Shown: positions 43,727 through 52,993, counted from the stretch's first letter. The stretch is 64,000 nt of DNA from Oscillospiraceae bacterium (GCA_015067835.1 SVLS01000001.1:62001-126000), one strand, 5' to 3'. Made by a program: numbers and translations. The notes: generated by a model from the sequence alone, not told the origin.

Positions 43727-43738
43727 GGGAAGCTTTTT
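43714..43738 (+). terminator. terminator overlapping the ylmC stop codon
   Basis: GCTTCCCTT pairs with AAGGGAAGC and is followed by TTTTT. The TAA stop (43724-43726) is in the loop and right arm, so translating ribosomes could interfere with termination. Confidence 0.7.
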
Positions 43739-43778
43739 CAAAAAATGGAATATTTTCTTATTTTTTTGGAAAAAATAC

Positions 43779-43807
43779 TTGCAAATTCGCCGCGAATGGG
43801 GTATAAT
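43779..43807 (+). promoter_or_regulatory. promoter of rpsB-tsf
   Basis: TTGCAA (43779-43784), 17-base spacer, TATAAT (43802-43807). The following leader of about 120 bases includes a GC-rich hairpin, CCCGT and GTCCG-ATT-CGGAC with GGG (about 43870-43890), a candidate autoregulatory structure for S2. Confidence 0.75.
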
Positions 43808-43937
43808 ACCTCGGCATAGGATTTTTCCTGTGACATTATTAACACCACACACCCGGGGACCTGTCGCTCCCGTGTCCGATTCGGACGGGCGGCCGGGATG
43901 ATCGGGGTGGAGGACAAAACAAAAGGAGAAAATAAAA

Positions 43938-44684
43938 ATGGCTGTCGTATCTATGAAACAACTGTTGGAGGCCGGCGTACACTTCGGTCACCAAACCCGT
44001 CGCTGGAACCCCAAAATGGCTCCCTACATCTACACCGAGCGTAACGGTATCTACATCATCGACCTGCAGAAGACTGCAAAGAAGCTGGACGAAGCTTATA
44101 ACTTCATCCGCGAGACCTCTGCTAACGGTGGTAACATCCTGTTCGTCGGTACCAAGAAGCAGGCTCAGGACGCTATTAAGGAAGAGGCTGCCCGTTGCGG
44201 CGGTTACTATGTCAACGCCCGTTGGCTGGGCGGTATGATGACCAACTTCCGCACCATGCGTACCCGTATTGACCGTCTGGCTCAGCTGCGTAAGATGGAA
44301 GCTGACGGCACCTTCGCTATGCTTCCCAAGAAGGAAGTCATTCAGCTGCAGGGCGAGATTGAAAAGCTGGAGAAGTATCTGGGCGGCGTGAAGGAAATGA
44401 AGAAGCTGCCTGCTGCTCTGTTCATCGTTGACCCCCGCAAGGAGCGCAACGCAATTGCTGAAGCTCACAAGCTGAACATTCCCATCGTGGCTATCGTTGA
44501 TACCAACTGTGACCCCGACGAGATCGACTACGTTATCCCCGGCAACGACGACGCTATCCGCGCCATTCGTCTGATTGCTGCTGCTATGGCTAACGGCGTT
44601 ATCGAAGGTCGTCAGGGCGAGGACGCTGTTGCAGAAATCGCAGTTGCTCCCGAAGCTGAAGTTGAGGCCACTGAGGCTGAATAA
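43938..44684 (+). CDS. rpsB: 30S ribosomal protein S2
   Basis: A 248-residue ribosomal protein with [20 protein letters not shown] at the N-terminus and [20 protein letters not shown] near residue 190, typical of S2. RBS AAGGAG. It is followed by tsf after 32 bases, the conserved arrangement. The C-terminus has an acidic Glu/Ala tail. Confidence 0.97.
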   Translation: MAVVSMKQLLEAGVHFGHQTRRWNPKMAPYIYTERNGIYIIDLQKTAKKLDEAYNFIRETSANGGNILFVGTKKQAQDAIKEEAARCGGYYVNARWLGGMMTNFRTMRTRIDRLAQLRKMEADGTFAMLPKKEVIQLQGEIEKLEKYLGGVKEMKKLPAALFIVDPRKERNAIAEAHKLNIPIVAIVDTNCDPDEIDYVIPGNDDAIRAIRLIAAAMANGVIEGRQGEDAVAEIAVAPEAEVEATEAE

Positions 44685-44716
44685 TTCACAGACAGATTTT
44701 TAGGAGGAAATAACAA

Positions 44717-45646
44717 ATGGCTTTTACCGCATTGGATGTTAAAAAGCTCCGTGAAATGACCAACGTTGGTATGATGGACTGCAAGGCAGCCCTGACCGCT
44801 ACCGACGGTGATATGGACAAGGCTGTGGACTGGCTCCGTGAAAAGGGCTTGGCCAAGGCCGCTAAGAAGGCTGACCGTATTGCTGCAGAAGGCGTTGCTT
44901 ACGCAACCGTCGTTAACGGCATCGGTGTTGTCATCGAAGTTAACTCCGAAACCGACTTCGCTGCAAAGACGGATTCCTTCATCGACCTGGTGAAGAACCT
45001 GGCCGAGGTTGTTGCAACACAGAACCCCGCTGATGTGGAAGCTCTGAAGGCTTGCACCTACCCCAACTCCAACCTGACTGTTACCGAAATTATGCAGGAG
45101 AAGGTTATGTCCATCGGCGAGAATATGCAGATTCGCCGTTTCTCCCGTTTCGGTGAGAACACCTCTGTTGCTTACGTTCACGCAGGCGGCTCCCACGGCG
45201 TTCTGGTTAACCTGGCTGTGGAAGGCGGCATTGATGCTACCGAAATCGGCAAGAACGTTGCAATGCAGATCGCTGCTATGGGCGCAAAGTACTGGGACAA
45301 GAGCATGGTTCCCCAGGCTGATGTTGACCACGAGATGGCCGTTCAGGTCGCTGCAATGGACAACGATCCCAAGATGGCTTCCAAGCCCGCTCAGGTCAAG
45401 GAAAAGATTGCACAGGGCAAGATCGCTGCATTCTTCAAGGAATGCTGCCTGCTGCAGCAGGACTTTGTCCGTTCCGACATCTTCCAGGGCGATGTGGCCG
45501 GCTATATTGCTGACGCTGCCAAGAAGCTGGGCGGCAAGGTTACCTTCATTGATGCCATTCACTACATTAAGGGCGAAGGCATTGAGAAGAAGGAAGAGAA
45601 CTTTGCTGACGAAGTCGCTGCTCAGATTGCAAGCGCAAAGAAGTAA
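44717..45646 (+). CDS. tsf: elongation factor Ts
   Basis: A 309-residue guanine-nucleotide exchange factor for EF-Tu. The TDVGF-like motif reads TNVGMMDCKAALTATDGDMD (residues 15-34), and the catalytic region is VEVNSETDFAAKTD-like (VIEVNSETDFAAKTDSF near residue 75). Full length with coiled-coil region. Ends at a strong terminator. Confidence 0.97.
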   Translation: MAFTALDVKKLREMTNVGMMDCKAALTATDGDMDKAVDWLREKGLAKAAKKADRIAAEGVAYATVVNGIGVVIEVNSETDFAAKTDSFIDLVKNLAEVVATQNPADVEALKACTYPNSNLTVTEIMQEKVMSIGENMQIRRFSRFGENTSVAYVHAGGSHGVLVNLAVEGGIDATEIGKNVAMQIAAMGAKYWDKSMVPQADVDHEMAVQVAAMDNDPKMASKPAQVKEKIAQGKIAAFFKECCLLQQDFVRSDIFQGDVAGYIADAAKKLGGKVTFIDAIHYIKGEGIEKKEENFADEVAAQIASAKK

Positions 45647-45660
45647 TCGTTCCTATTCAA

Positions 45661-45691
45661 ACTCCCCAACCTGCCGGTTGGGGAGTTTTTT
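45661..45691 (+). terminator. terminator after tsf
   Basis: ACTCCCCAACC-TGCC-GGTTGGGGAGT followed by TTTTT. Confidence 0.88.
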
Positions 45692-45701
45692 CCTTTTTGT
45701 G

Positions 45702-45815
45702 TGTCATTGCGAGGAACCCCGTAAGGGGTGACGTGGCAATCTCCCGGCAGTACCTACCGAAGCTCAAAATTGTACCAGGAGATCGCCACGGTCGCTTTGC
45801 TCCCTCGCGATGACA
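45702..45815. mobile_element. miniature inverted-repeat element (long copy)
   Basis: A 114-bp imperfect palindrome with ends TGTCATTGCGAGG and CCTCGCGATGACA (one mismatch) and inner arms GTGGCAATCTCC and GGAGATCGCCAC. Its first half matches the element at 26083-26147. It has no coding capacity and lies in the spacer between tsf and the ABC exporter genes. The rest of this spacer (45816-45980) holds only the weak promoter. Confidence 0.8.
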
Positions 45816-45915
45816 TAAAACGCTACAAGCTTTTCCCTGCCCCGTGCCTTTGCTTCCATCCTGGGCAGATACTCACTTAAAAACTTGACAAAATTGTAAA
45901 TTTTTTCCGGTTTTC

Positions 45916-45945
45916 TTGCATTAACCCAATAAAATGTGTTAGGAT
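45916..45945 (+). promoter_or_regulatory. weak promoter candidate of the ABC exporter operon
   Basis: TTGCAT (45916-45921), 18-base spacer, TAGGAT (45940-45945). Confidence 0.4.
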
Positions 45946-45980
45946 ATGAAAAGATAGTTTTTTGCGGAGGTAATGTACAG

Positions 45981-47726
45981 ATGTTAAAACGGTTGGCCCG
46001 ATGTATTCGGGAATACAAATGGCCGGCAATTCTCAGCCCCATTTGTATGATTGGCGAGGTGGCAATGGAGGTTACCATTCCCCTGGTGATGAAGGTGCTG
46101 ATTGACGAAGGCACCAGCAAGCAGAATATGCAGATTGTTGTCCAGCAGTCTCTGCTGTTGGTGTTGTGCGCCCTTTGCTCGCTGGTTTTCGGCGTAGCCT
46201 CTGCCTTTTTTGCCTCCAAGGCAGCTACTGGCTTTGCGAAGAATTTGCGTCACGATATGTTCCACCGGGTTCAGGCCTTCAGCTTTTCCAACATTGACCG
46301 GCTCTCCTCCTCTTCCATCGTCACCCGACTGACCTCTGATGTTGCAAATCTGCAGATGTCCTTCCAAATGATGATTCGGATAGCTGTGCGCAGCCCTATG
46401 ATGCTGACGCTGGCCTTGATTTCCGCAATGAATATCAATATGAAGCTGAGTCTTGTTTTCTGTGTGGCTCTGCCGATTTTGGTTCTGGCACTGGTGCTTC
46501 TGGTGCCGGCGGTGTTTAAGATTTTCGACCGGGTTTTCAAAACCTATGACAAGCTGAACAATGTGGTGCAGGAAAATGTCCACGGCGTGCGCGTGGTGAA
46601 AAGCTTTGTCCGGGAGGATGAAGAGGTTCAGAAATTCACCGGCATTTCCGGTTCAATCTTTAAGGACTTCTGCAAGGCAGAGCGCATTATGGCGCTGAAC
46701 AATCCCATTATGCAGCTGTGTATTTACGGCTGTATGCTGGCGATTTCCTGGATTGGCGCTCACATGGTGATTGCCTCCGGAAATAATGAGGCACTGGGAC
46801 TGGGTATCGGCGGTCTGAACTCCATGTTCATCTATACCACCCAAATTCTCAGCAGTCTGATGATGACCTCTATGGTCTTTGTAATGCTGACTATGTCCCG
46901 GGCACCTCTGAAGCGGTGCTATGAGGTTCTGACAGAAGAACCGGATCTGACTTCTCCTGCCGAAAACGCCGTTATCACTGTGGATGACGGTTCTATTGAC
47001 TTTGAAAATGTTTCCTTCCGGTACAGCGCAACCGCACAGCACCGAGCCTTGCGGGATATCAATCTCCATATTCCCTCCGGCGCGACCGTGGGAATTATCG
47101 GCGGTACCGGCTCCAGTAAAACCACGCTGGTGCAGCTCATTCCCCGGCTTTACGATGTAACCGAGGGCTGCCTGAAGGTGGGCGGCGTGGATGTACGCAG
47201 CTACGATTTGCAGGTGCTGCGTGATAATGTGGCGATGGTTCTGCAGAAAAACGAGCTGTTTTCCGGCACAATCAAAGAAAACCTTCGCTGGGGCAACAAA
47301 AACGCCACCGACGAAGAAATGATTCACGCCTGTCAGCTGGCCTGCGCCCATGAGTTCATTGAAAGCTTCCCTGACAAATATGATACCCACATTGAGCAAG
47401 GCGGCACCAATGTCTCCGGTGGACAGAAACAGCGCCTTTGCATTGCCCGCGCCCTGCTGAAAAATCCCAAAATTCTGATTCTGGACGACTCCACCTCCGC
47501 GGTGGACACCCACACCGACGCCTCCATCCGTAAAGCCTTCCGGGAGGAAATCCCCGGCATTACCAAGCTAATTATTGCACAGCGCATCAGCTCTGTGCAG
47601 GATGCAGATATGATTGTGGTGATGGAAAACGGGCAGATTGAGGCCGTGGGCAACCACGAACAGCTCCTTTCTTCCTGCTCCATTTATCAGGAAGTTTACG
47701 AATCACAGAAGAAAGGAGAGGAATGA
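45981..47726 (+). CDS. ABC exporter half-transporter with degenerate ATP site
   Basis: A 581-residue fused permease-ATPase (type I exporter fold; six helices in residues 1-320). Walker A is GGTGSSKTT, with Ser where the last conserved Gly usually stands; the signature VSGGQKQR is normal; after Walker B the catalytic Glu is replaced by Asp (ILILDDSTSAVD). Such changes mark the degenerate half of heterodimeric exporters such as BmrC or TM287. It is coupled to the next gene, which has canonical motifs. Substrate unknown. Confidence 0.9.
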   Translation: MLKRLARCIREYKWPAILSPICMIGEVAMEVTIPLVMKVLIDEGTSKQNMQIVVQQSLLLVLCALCSLVFGVASAFFASKAATGFAKNLRHDMFHRVQAFSFSNIDRLSSSSIVTRLTSDVANLQMSFQMMIRIAVRSPMMLTLALISAMNINMKLSLVFCVALPILVLALVLLVPAVFKIFDRVFKTYDKLNNVVQENVHGVRVVKSFVREDEEVQKFTGISGSIFKDFCKAERIMALNNPIMQLCIYGCMLAISWIGAHMVIASGNNEALGLGIGGLNSMFIYTTQILSSLMMTSMVFVMLTMSRAPLKRCYEVLTEEPDLTSPAENAVITVDDGSIDFENVSFRYSATAQHRALRDINLHIPSGATVGIIGGTGSSKTTLVQLIPRLYDVTEGCLKVGGVDVRSYDLQVLRDNVAMVLQKNELFSGTIKENLRWGNKNATDEEMIHACQLACAHEFIESFPDKYDTHIEQGGTNVSGGQKQRLCIARALLKNPKILILDDSTSAVDTHTDASIRKAFREEIPGITKLIIAQRISSVQDADMIVVMENGQIEAVGNHEQLLSSCSIYQEVYESQKKGEE

Positions 47727-47727
47727 T

Positions 47728-49623
47728 ATGCCCCCTGTAAGAATGCGTGGTGATGGCCGAAAGGCCAAGAACCCCAAGAAAACCCTCTCCCGTCTGCTGG
47801 GATATATGAAGCGGCATACTGCCATCTTGATTATTTGCTGTGTCTGCATCGTTATCTCCGCCTACGCCAGCACCACAGGCAGCGAAAACATCGGTAATCT
47901 TGTAGACGACTTCATCACGCCCATGGTGGAATCCGGCTCTACGGACTTTACGCCCCTGCTGCAATATCTGATTCGCATCGGCGCCATCTTCGCTGTAGGT
48001 ATCGTGGCAAATTTCCTGGTGCAGTTTTTCATGGTTACGGTCAGCCAGGGAACGCAAAAGCAGATTCGGGACGAAATGTTCTCCAAAATGCAGCGGCTGC
48101 CTCTTCGCTATTTTGACTCCAATACCGCCGGCAACATTATGTCCCGGTACACCAGCGATATTGACACCCTGCGGCAGATGATTTCTCAATCCATCCCCCA
48201 AACCGTTTCGTCCATCGTGACGGTGGTGGTGATTTTCATTGCCATGCTCCGCTCCTCCTGGATTTTGACCATTGTGATGCTGTTTACCGTCACCGGCATT
48301 ATGCTTGTCACCGTGAAGGTGGTCAGCAAGGCAGGAAAATATTTTGTCGGGCAGCAGAAATCCTTGGGTGCGCTGAACGGCTATGTGGAAGAAATGATTC
48401 ACGGGCAAAAGGTGGTTAAGGTCTTTAATCACGAGGACGCCTGTAAGGAAGAATTTGACAAGCTGAACGATGAGCTGTGCAAAAACGCCTACACCGCCGG
48501 AAAGCTGACCAATATGATGGGCCCTGTAAACAACAATCTGGGCTATATCCAGTATTCCATTTTGGCCATTGTGGGCGGTTTGCTCGTGGTGATGAGCGAG
48601 GGCAAGCTCCTTTCTCTGGGTAATTTGCTCACCTTCCTGCTCCTCAGCCGGAACTTCAATATGCCCATTTCCCAAATCAGCAACCAAATCAATGCCATTG
48701 TTATGGCCTTGGCCGGTGCGGAACGGATATTTGAATTGATGGACGAAGAGCCGGAGGTTGATAACGGCTATGTCACCCTGGTTAATGCCGAAATCGACAG
48801 CGATGGCAACATCACCGAATGTCCCCAACACACCGGACATTGGGCCTGGCGGCACCCCCATAATGACGGCTCGCTGACCTACACGGAGCTGAAGGGCGAA
48901 ATCACCATGAATCAGGTGGACTTCGGCTATGTCCCGGAGAAAACGGTGCTGCACGATATTACGCTGTACGCCCATCCCGGGCAGAAGATTGCGTTTGTAG
49001 GCGCGACCGGTGCCGGCAAAACCACCATTACCAACCTGATCAATCGCTTTTATGATATTGATGACGGAAAAATCCGCTACGACGGTATCAATATCAACAA
49101 AATCAAGAAATCGGATCTGCGGCGTTCTCTGGGCGTAGTGCTTCAGGAAACCAATCTGTTCACCGGCACAGTAATGGAGAATATCCGCTACGGCAATCTG
49201 GATGCCAGCGACGAGGACTGCATCCGTGCGGCAAAGCTGGCCAACGCCCATGATTTCATCATCCGCCTGCCCAAGGGCTACGATACCGAGCTGACCTCCA
49301 ACGGTACCCAGCTCTCTCAGGGTCAGCGTCAGCTGATTGCCATTGCCCGGGCAGCCGTCGCCGACCCGCCGGTAATGATTCTGGACGAGGCAACTTCCTC
49401 CATCGATACCCGTACTGAAGCTTTGGTACAAAAGGGTATGGATGCCTTGATGCAAGGGCGAACCACCTTTGTCATTGCCCATCGGCTGTCCACAGTTATG
49501 AATTCCGACTGTATTATGGTTTTGGACCACGGACGCATTATTGAGCGTGGCACCCACGCAGATTTGATAGCGGAAAAAGGCACTTACTATCAACTGTACA
49601 CCGGTGCCTTTGAGCTGGAATAA
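47728..49623 (+). CDS. ABC exporter half-transporter with canonical ATP site
   Basis: A 631-residue fused permease-ATPase, partner of the preceding protein. Walker A GATGAGKTT, signature LSQGQRQL, Walker B VMILDEATSSIDT with the catalytic Glu. It has a basic N-terminal extension of about 35 residues and an inserted acidic/His segment between the membrane and ATPase parts (TECPQHTGHWAWRHPHNDG, near residue 370). It starts one base after the upstream stop; AAGGAG precedes it. Confidence 0.9.
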   Translation: MPPVRMRGDGRKAKNPKKTLSRLLGYMKRHTAILIICCVCIVISAYASTTGSENIGNLVDDFITPMVESGSTDFTPLLQYLIRIGAIFAVGIVANFLVQFFMVTVSQGTQKQIRDEMFSKMQRLPLRYFDSNTAGNIMSRYTSDIDTLRQMISQSIPQTVSSIVTVVVIFIAMLRSSWILTIVMLFTVTGIMLVTVKVVSKAGKYFVGQQKSLGALNGYVEEMIHGQKVVKVFNHEDACKEEFDKLNDELCKNAYTAGKLTNMMGPVNNNLGYIQYSILAIVGGLLVVMSEGKLLSLGNLLTFLLLSRNFNMPISQISNQINAIVMALAGAERIFELMDEEPEVDNGYVTLVNAEIDSDGNITECPQHTGHWAWRHPHNDGSLTYTELKGEITMNQVDFGYVPEKTVLHDITLYAHPGQKIAFVGATGAGKTTITNLINRFYDIDDGKIRYDGININKIKKSDLRRSLGVVLQETNLFTGTVMENIRYGNLDASDEDCIRAAKLANAHDFIIRLPKGYDTELTSNGTQLSQGQRQLIAIARAAVADPPVMILDEATSSIDTRTEALVQKGMDALMQGRTTFVIAHRLSTVMNSDCIMVLDHGRIIERGTHADLIAEKGTYYQLYTGAFELE

Positions 49624-49624
49624 G

Positions 49625-49655
49625 AAAAAGAGCTTCCTTTCGGAAGCTCTTTTTT
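49625..49655. terminator. bidirectional terminator, ABC exporter / alaX
   Basis: AAAGAGCTTCC-TTTC-GGAAGCTCTTT with T-runs on both strands, between convergent genes. Confidence 0.88.
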
Positions 49656-50796
49656 ATGCAAAAAATTTGAGAATTTCATCCTTGGTGGCGCGCACCGTTC
49701 CCTGCTGGAAATGGGGTTTTCCTCCTCCCCGTCCGTTCAGCGTTTCACACATAGTCTTGTTCAGCTGCCGCAGGTCTCCCTCACGCTGGGCAAGGCAGTA
49801 GGCGTAATTTCCCTCTGTGCCGGAGAAAACCGCCACCCGTCCATTGCAAACCCGGGCAATCTTATCCGTCACATAGCGCAGCGCATTGCCATCCAGTTCC
49901 GGCTCAAAATGAAGCACCTCTGCGCAGTTTACATAACTTTCTGCAACACCATCCAAAATCCGGTTCTGCAGACCGATTGCGCGGCTTTTTTCTGCTGCCA
50001 GGGCCTCATTCATCTTCTGTGCCGCTTCTCCCGTGTTGTTCATCGGTGCAGAAAACGCCTGAGAAACACGGCGGTTTTCTTCAAAAACTGTCACAATATG
50101 GCGGTAAGCACGCTTGCCGCACACCAACTCCATCCGGATGCCGCCGCGCAGCGATACACAGGAGAGAATCTTAATCAGCCCCACTTCACCGGTGTGCTTG
50201 ACATGGACACCGCAGCAGGCGCAGCTGTCATACCCGGGAACCTGAACAATCCGAACCGGCCAGGGCAAGGCTCGCTTGGTGCGGTAAAAGACTCCCGGCA
50301 GCTCTTCCGGGGTGGGTATCCAGCATTGAAGGGGAATATTCGCCCAAACGGCTTCGTTGGCCTTTCTCTCGATTTCAGCCAAATCCTCCGACGAAACCGG
50401 TCCGTCGAAATCCACTTCCATCGCATCCGCTCCCACATGGAAGCCGGTGTTCATATATCCGAATTTATCGTGAATAAGTCCGGAGATGATATGCTCGCCT
50501 GTGTGCTGCTGCATCAGATCAAAGCGCCGCTCCCAATCGATTTCTCCCGTCACGGTTTCACCAACCGGTAAGGGACTGTCGCACAGATGGAGGATTTCCC
50601 CCTCTTTTTCCTGCACATCCAGCACCTTTGCGCCTGCCAGAACACCCAAATCCGGTGCTTCGCCGCCGCCCTCGGGATAGAAAGCTGTGGCATCCAGAAC
50701 CACTTGATAACCGCCCTCCACCGGAGTGCACCGCAGCACCTTCGCTGAAAAACAGCGCAGGTGACTGTCCTCATAATATAGCTTCCGTGTTTCCAT
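49654..50796 (-). CDS. alaX: alanyl-tRNA editing protein, AlaX-L type
   Basis: A 380-residue free-standing editing enzyme related to the C-terminal half of AlaRS; it hydrolyses Ser- or Gly-tRNA(Ala). The zinc/editing motifs are QQHTGEHIIS near residue 95 (HxxxH) and SCACCGVHV near residue 193 (CxxxH). The last 130 residues are DHHA1-like, ending in the glycine-rich motif NGRGGGKPHFQQG. Same strand as DUF2284 and phosphatase genes. Confidence 0.88.
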   Translation of the reverse strand: METRKLYYEDSHLRCFSAKVLRCTPVEGGYQVVLDATAFYPEGGGEAPDLGVLAGAKVLDVQEKEGEILHLCDSPLPVGETVTGEIDWERRFDLMQQHTGEHIISGLIHDKFGYMNTGFHVGADAMEVDFDGPVSSEDLAEIERKANEAVWANIPLQCWIPTPEELPGVFYRTKRALPWPVRIVQVPGYDSCACCGVHVKHTGEVGLIKILSCVSLRGGIRMELVCGKRAYRHIVTVFEENRRVSQAFSAPMNNTGEAAQKMNEALAAEKSRAIGLQNRILDGVAESYVNCAEVLHFEPELDGNALRYVTDKIARVCNGRVAVFSGTEGNYAYCLAQREGDLRQLNKTMCETLNGRGGGKPHFQQGTVRATKDEILKFFA

Positions 50797-50799
50797 CGC

Positions 50800-51342
50800 T
50801 TACTCCTTAAAAAACAGCAGAGAGAACCAGGTTACCACATTTTCTCCGTACTGAAATTCCAGTCCCAGTTTTTCCAGCAGGGGCAGGATATTGATGCCGT
50901 GGCTTTCCACGCAGGGATGCATTTTTTCCGGGAAGCGGCAGGGCTGTCCATCCAGAAAAGAACATCGTTCGCACAGGGTACAGGCTTCTGTAGACAAAAC
51001 ATAGGGCTCTACCCCACGCAGAAGCATCTGCCGCTGCACCTGATTGGTTACTGCCTCGTGAGCCGGGCGTGTTGCCAGCGTTTCATCAATATTGGTAATA
51101 TCCGAAACCTCTGTGATGGTTGCAATCATCAAACAGCTGTCAAATTTGGCACAACGGCTGGCACATTCCGACACCGTTCCTACCGCCGGAGGGCAAGCCC
51201 AGCTTTTGCCGTACATCGGGCATTCCTGGGTGCAAATCCAGCGGATTCTCTCGGAAAATTCCAGCTCAGCGGGGTCGATGAAATCATAAAAATACAGAGG
51301 CAGCTCCTGCAAGCTTTCCAGCAATTCAGCTCTGTCCATCAT
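50800..51342 (-). CDS. DUF2284 metal-binding protein
   Basis: A 180-residue Cys-rich protein of the DUF2284 family: CTQECPMYGKSWACPPAVGT near residue 38 and CTLCERCSFLDGQPCRFPEK near residue 120 carry nine or more Cys, probably an iron-sulfur or zinc cluster. Function unknown. Two adjacent ATG codons can serve as start; the first overlaps the stop of the phosphatase gene. Confidence 0.85.
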   Translation of the reverse strand: MMDRAELLESLQELPLYFYDFIDPAELEFSERIRWICTQECPMYGKSWACPPAVGTVSECASRCAKFDSCLMIATITEVSDITNIDETLATRPAHEAVTNQVQRQMLLRGVEPYVLSTEACTLCERCSFLDGQPCRFPEKMHPCVESHGINILPLLEKLGLEFQYGENVVTWFSLLFFKE

Positions 51343-51770
51343 CCCAACTCCTTCAAAATCCGCTGACAGCCTTCTAAAATATCAGCGTAGCTCTCATCAA
51401 AATTTCCACAGTACCAGGGGTCTGCCACATCTCTGTTTAATAAGGGGCGGCATTTACCTGCACCGTCGCCAAACATTCTGCGCAGATACCGGGCATTGGA
51501 GGCATCCATATAGTAAATATGTTCAAAATGTGCCAAATCTGCAGCCGTTATCTGCCGGGCTCGCCGGCTTTCGTAAGGGACGCCGTGGCGCTCCAGCTCC
51601 CGTCGGGCGGGGGGATAGATGGCGTTCCCCTCCTCCTCCCGGCTCACCGCCACGGAGGCAATTTCAAATTCCCCGGATTTCCCCGCCTTTGCCACCAAAT
51701 CCTTTAATACGAATTCCGCCATAGGACTGCGGCAAATATTGCCGTGGCAGACGAAAAGTACCTTGATCAT
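51339..51770 (-). CDS. low-molecular-weight protein-tyrosine phosphatase
   Basis: A 143-residue LMW-PTP. The P-loop CHGNICRS (Cys8, Arg14) opens the protein, and the catalytic Asp is in NRDVADPWY near residue 115. It hydrolyses phosphotyrosine or phosphoarginine. A degenerate second copy of its 5' end lies at 52809-52847. It has its own promoter and is coupled to the DUF2284 gene. Confidence 0.92.
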   Translation of the reverse strand: MIKVLFVCHGNICRSPMAEFVLKDLVAKAGKSGEFEIASVAVSREEEGNAIYPPARRELERHGVPYESRRARQITAADLAHFEHIYYMDASNARYLRRMFGDGAGKCRPLLNRDVADPWYCGNFDESYADILEGCQRILKELG

Positions 51771-51796
51771 GCTATTTCCTCACTTTCGTTGGGGGT

Positions 51797-51825
51797 ATTA
51801 TAGCACGGCAGCAGCAAAAAAGCAA
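51797..51825 (-). promoter_or_regulatory. promoter of the phosphatase-DUF2284-alaX run
   Basis: Minus strand TTGCTT (51820-51825), 17-base spacer, TATAAT (51797-51802). Confidence 0.6.
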
Positions 51826-51966
51826 TAAAGGCTTCCCTTGGGGGAAGGCTTTTTGGGTGCGGAACAAATACCCGACAGCATAGGTATAAAAATTCCGCTA
51901 CCTGTATCATAGTCGAATTTACGGCTATGGGCGGGCAGCGATAATTTATGGGGGAATCAGAAAATC

Positions 51967-51995
51967 TTGATTTCTGTGTGCTATCGGAGTATAAT
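51967..51995 (+). promoter_or_regulatory. promoter of the histidine phosphatase gene
   Basis: TTGATT (51967-51972), 17-base spacer, TATAAT (51990-51995). Confidence 0.7.
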
Positions 51996-52028
51996 TTTGG
52001 AGGATAACTAAATTGGGAGGTGGTTATA

Positions 52029-52634
52029 GTGAAGCTGATTTTTGTTAGGCACGGCAAAGACGATGATAGATATCGTGGTGGATGGAGCAAGTTGGACTTG
52101 ATTCCAGAGGGTGTAGAGCAAGCCAAACAACTGGCAAAACACCTTAAAGAAAACAACGGTGAATATAAAATTGGGCGTATCATTTCAAGTGATTTACCCA
52201 GAACTATGACTACAGCCAAATTTATATCCGCAGAATTAGGAATAGCTATCCAAGAGGAATCTCGGATAAGAGAAACCAACAACGGGGATTTGGCAGGTAT
52301 GTTGAATGATACTGCACTTGAACAATATCCAGGGTTATTCTTTAATTCATTAAGAATGGATGAGGCATACCCAAATGGAGAGAGTCCGCAAGATTTCTAT
52401 TTGCGAATCAAACAGTGGTTTTGGGCGTTCTGCTCCGAATACCAAAATACGGACGATAATATTTTGATTGTCACACACGGTGGAGTCATCAATGTTATTT
52501 ACCATCTGGTAGCGGGTATCGAATGGAGCAATAAAAGCCATGCGTTCAAAGCAGCTAATTGCAGCGTTCATATCTTGGATGTGGATGCTATGGAATTTGA
52601 AGTAGAGAACAGAACGGATTTCTTAATTGTATAA
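52029..52634 (+). CDS. histidine phosphatase superfamily protein
   Basis: A 201-residue phosphoglycerate-mutase-like phosphatase. The RHG motif is FVRHGKDDD at residues 5-13 with the catalytic His8; a second His is in IVTHGGVINV near residue 152; the acid is in RIRETNNGDLAG near residue 83. GTG 52029 is used, with GGGAGG 8 bases ahead. The gene is clearly more AT-rich in codon choice than its neighbours to the left, a sign of acquisition. It lies between the intact and the broken phosphatase 5' ends. Confidence 0.88.
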   Translation: MKLIFVRHGKDDDRYRGGWSKLDLIPEGVEQAKQLAKHLKENNGEYKIGRIISSDLPRTMTTAKFISAELGIAIQEESRIRETNNGDLAGMLNDTALEQYPGLFFNSLRMDEAYPNGESPQDFYLRIKQWFWAFCSEYQNTDDNILIVTHGGVINVIYHLVAGIEWSNKSHAFKAANCSVHILDVDAMEFEVENRTDFLIV

Positions 52635-52652
52635 TTGCCGAGAGAAAATAAA

Positions 52653-52690
52653 GCAGCCGCCGACCTGATGGTCGGCGGCTGTGCTTTTTC
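52653..52690 (+). terminator. terminator after the histidine phosphatase gene
   Basis: AGCCGCCGACC-TGAT-GGTCGGCGGCT with TGCTTTTT. Confidence 0.85.
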
Positions 52691-52808
52691 GTGTCATGTT
52701 GGGGCAAAATGTGGTTATTTTGAAAAGTAGTATGCCAGTAGTACAAATGGGGCAAACCCGTTGCAAAGGGTGGTATAGCATTGCATAGCTTGGTATGCCG
52801 CTGCTGGG

Positions 52809-52847
52809 TCAAATCTTGCCATGGCAAACAAATAAGATTTTTACCAT
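52809..52847 (-). pseudogene. 5' remnant of a second LMW protein-tyrosine phosphatase gene
   Basis: Behind an RBS (AAGGAG, 9 bases ahead) the frame reads MVKILFVCHGKI and then a stop. This matches the first 12 residues of the intact enzyme at 51339-51770 (MIKVLFVCHGNI) up to the P-loop, after which similarity fades. Such a fragment, ending in the most conserved codons of the gene and next to integrase sequences, looks like an attachment-site relic. Between 52691 and 52808 I see no gene. Confidence 0.65.
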
Positions 52848-52993
52848 CTTATGAATCTCCTTAAAAGCACCGGATTTCTTCTTAAATCCTTGTATTTGCG
52901 CCCCTTCCACTGCCTAAATGTTAGGGACGCTTTTCGTATCTTCTCAAATCTTCTCGTTTCTTTTCATGCTTTCACGGACAACTTTGGTAAAAA

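Noticed and set aside
51829-51858. Terminator-like hairpin GCTTCCC/GGGAAGGC upstream of the phosphatase promoter
   Set aside because: Imperfect stem with a tiny loop; no gene ends there on the plus strand.
52588-52827. 79-codon open frame on the minus strand between the histidine phosphatase gene and the phosphatase remnant
   Set aside because: It starts inside the phosphatase remnant in another frame, runs through a terminator and opposite the end of a real gene.
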